Shown: positions 12,362 through 12,748 of the stretch, piece by piece | Numbering within the stretch: the stretch's first letter is position 1 | How the letters are laid out: every line of letters starts with the position of its first letter | NCBI GenBank assembly: GCA_021737245.1 | Contig: JAIPEI010000058.1 | Coordinates: forward strand, 1-12,748 | From: Deltaproteobacteria bacterium | GTDB lineage: Bacteria > Desulfobacterota > DSM-4660 > Desulfatiglandales > HGW-15 | Direction of reading: 5' to 3' | Length of the DNA stretch: 12,748 nt | Notes under the pieces: model-generated | Databases searched by the model: none | Told to the model about the DNA's origin: nothing | What the model saw: only the letters and a program-made list of their open reading frames with translations | Program-made: the position numbers and the translations under genes

Positions 12362-12748
12362 ATGTCCCGGACGGTTCAAGGCGGACACGCATCGTATGGA
12401 CAGCTCGCGGGGATTCTCGTGAATGAATCCACCATCCCGCGGGTTCCCGGAGACCCGGGCCACGCCGAGACCTTCCCTTTCCCGGTCAGGTACGGCGTGG
12501 TCCGCGGGCTTCCTTTCGACGACCTGGTGGCGTGCCGGAAGGACCATCTGGAACTGGTGGTGCGGGCGGCCCGCGGGCTTCAGGACCAGGGCGTGCGTTT
12601 CGTGGCGGCGGACTGCGGCCTCTTTTCCCTGTTTCAGGCCGATGTAGCCTCCCAGCTGGAGGTTCCCTTCCTGGGATCGCCCCTCTCCCTCATCCCCATG
12701 ATCTCGGCCTTCCTGCCCCCGTCCCGGAAGATCGGGCTCCTTACCGGG
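12362..12748 (+). CDS. Aspartate/glutamate racemase-family protein (3' part missing)
   Basis: The first 129 codons of a gene running off the window. YGQLAGILVNESTIPRVPGD (12-31) and TFPFPVRYGVVRGLPFDDLV (39-58) open the sequence, then RFVAADCGLFSLFQADVASQ (84-103), with Cys90 in the ADCGLF position of the first catalytic thiol, and VPFLGSPLSLIPMI (106-119). This is the N-terminal half of an aspartate/glutamate racemase superfamily enzyme, which uses two cysteines without cofactor; the second cysteine lies beyond the end. Family members include amino acid and hydantoin racemases, so D-amino acid conversion is plausible but unproven. GGGAG (12350-12354) precedes the ATG at 7-base spacing. It begins 40 bp after the FrhB-type gene and is probably the next operon member. 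Confidence 0.82.
   Translation, partial: MSRTVQGGHASYGQLAGILVNESTIPRVPGDPGHAETFPFPVRYGVVRGLPFDDLVACRKDHLELVVRAARGLQDQGVRFVAADCGLFSLFQADVASQLEVPFLGSPLSLIPMISAFLPPSRKIGLLTG

Noticed and set aside
1..12748. CRISPR array, tRNA, rRNA, transposase or phage gene
   Set aside because: No regularly spaced repeats, RNA-gene landmarks or mobile-element proteins were found by reading; the tandem hexamers are contiguous, not spaced.

Overview
The window is GC-rich and carries an anaerobic metabolic gene set: a ferredoxin-type indolepyruvate oxidoreductase, an FrhB-type iron-sulfur protein, a DsrE-like protein and many ordinary bacterial housekeeping-type genes. Ribosome binding sites are strong (AGGAGG-like) and gene packing is bacterial. 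This fits an anaerobic bacterium of the Desulfobacterota (former Deltaproteobacteria) type, but that placement is an inference from gene content and composition, not from a marker gene. I see no phage, insertion sequence, CRISPR array, tRNA or rRNA in the window.

Left part (1-1054): a minus-strand pair, a MarR regulator followed by the 5' end of a DsrE/DsrF/DrsH-like gene that runs off the window. The marR promoter is very clear (TTGACA, 17-bp spacer, TATATT), and a GTTCA-N5-TKAAC inverted repeat sits on its start region. A near-copy of that repeat precedes the DsrE-like gene, so a small self-regulated unit is likely. The marR promoter is followed, outside the gene, by a 42-bp hexanucleotide tandem repeat.

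Middle plus-strand block (1055-3847): a P1/S58-family aminopeptidase, a tightly coupled 81-residue fragment that matches only the C-terminal end of SIMPL (DUF541) proteins, a B3/B4-domain protein, and a cyclophilin-type peptidyl-prolyl isomerase. A minus-strand pair (3861-4954), a universal stress protein and a GAF-domain protein, converges on the cyclophilin gene with only 13 bp between the stops.

An 856-bp gene-free region (4955-5810) follows. It separates the minus-strand stress pair from a plus-strand operon and holds several inverted repeats, including a perfect 12-bp hairpin and an 11-bp repeat pair enclosing an AT-rich core.

Right part (5811-12748): one co-directional cluster, an XRE-cupin regulator, a fumarylacetoacetate-hydrolase-family enzyme, a class I aminotransferase, iorA, iorB, an FrhB-type iron-sulfur flavoprotein, and the start of an aspartate/glutamate-racemase-family gene. 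Two junctions are ATGA overlaps and most other gaps are short. Read together, these suggest a catabolic route in which an amino acid is (possibly) racemised, transaminated to a 2-oxoacid and oxidatively decarboxylated to an acyl-CoA with reduction of ferredoxin, with the FrhB-type protein as a candidate electron partner. The true substrate is not visible. This cluster is the most interesting part of the window; its individual families are known, and whether the combination has been described cannot be judged from sequence alone.
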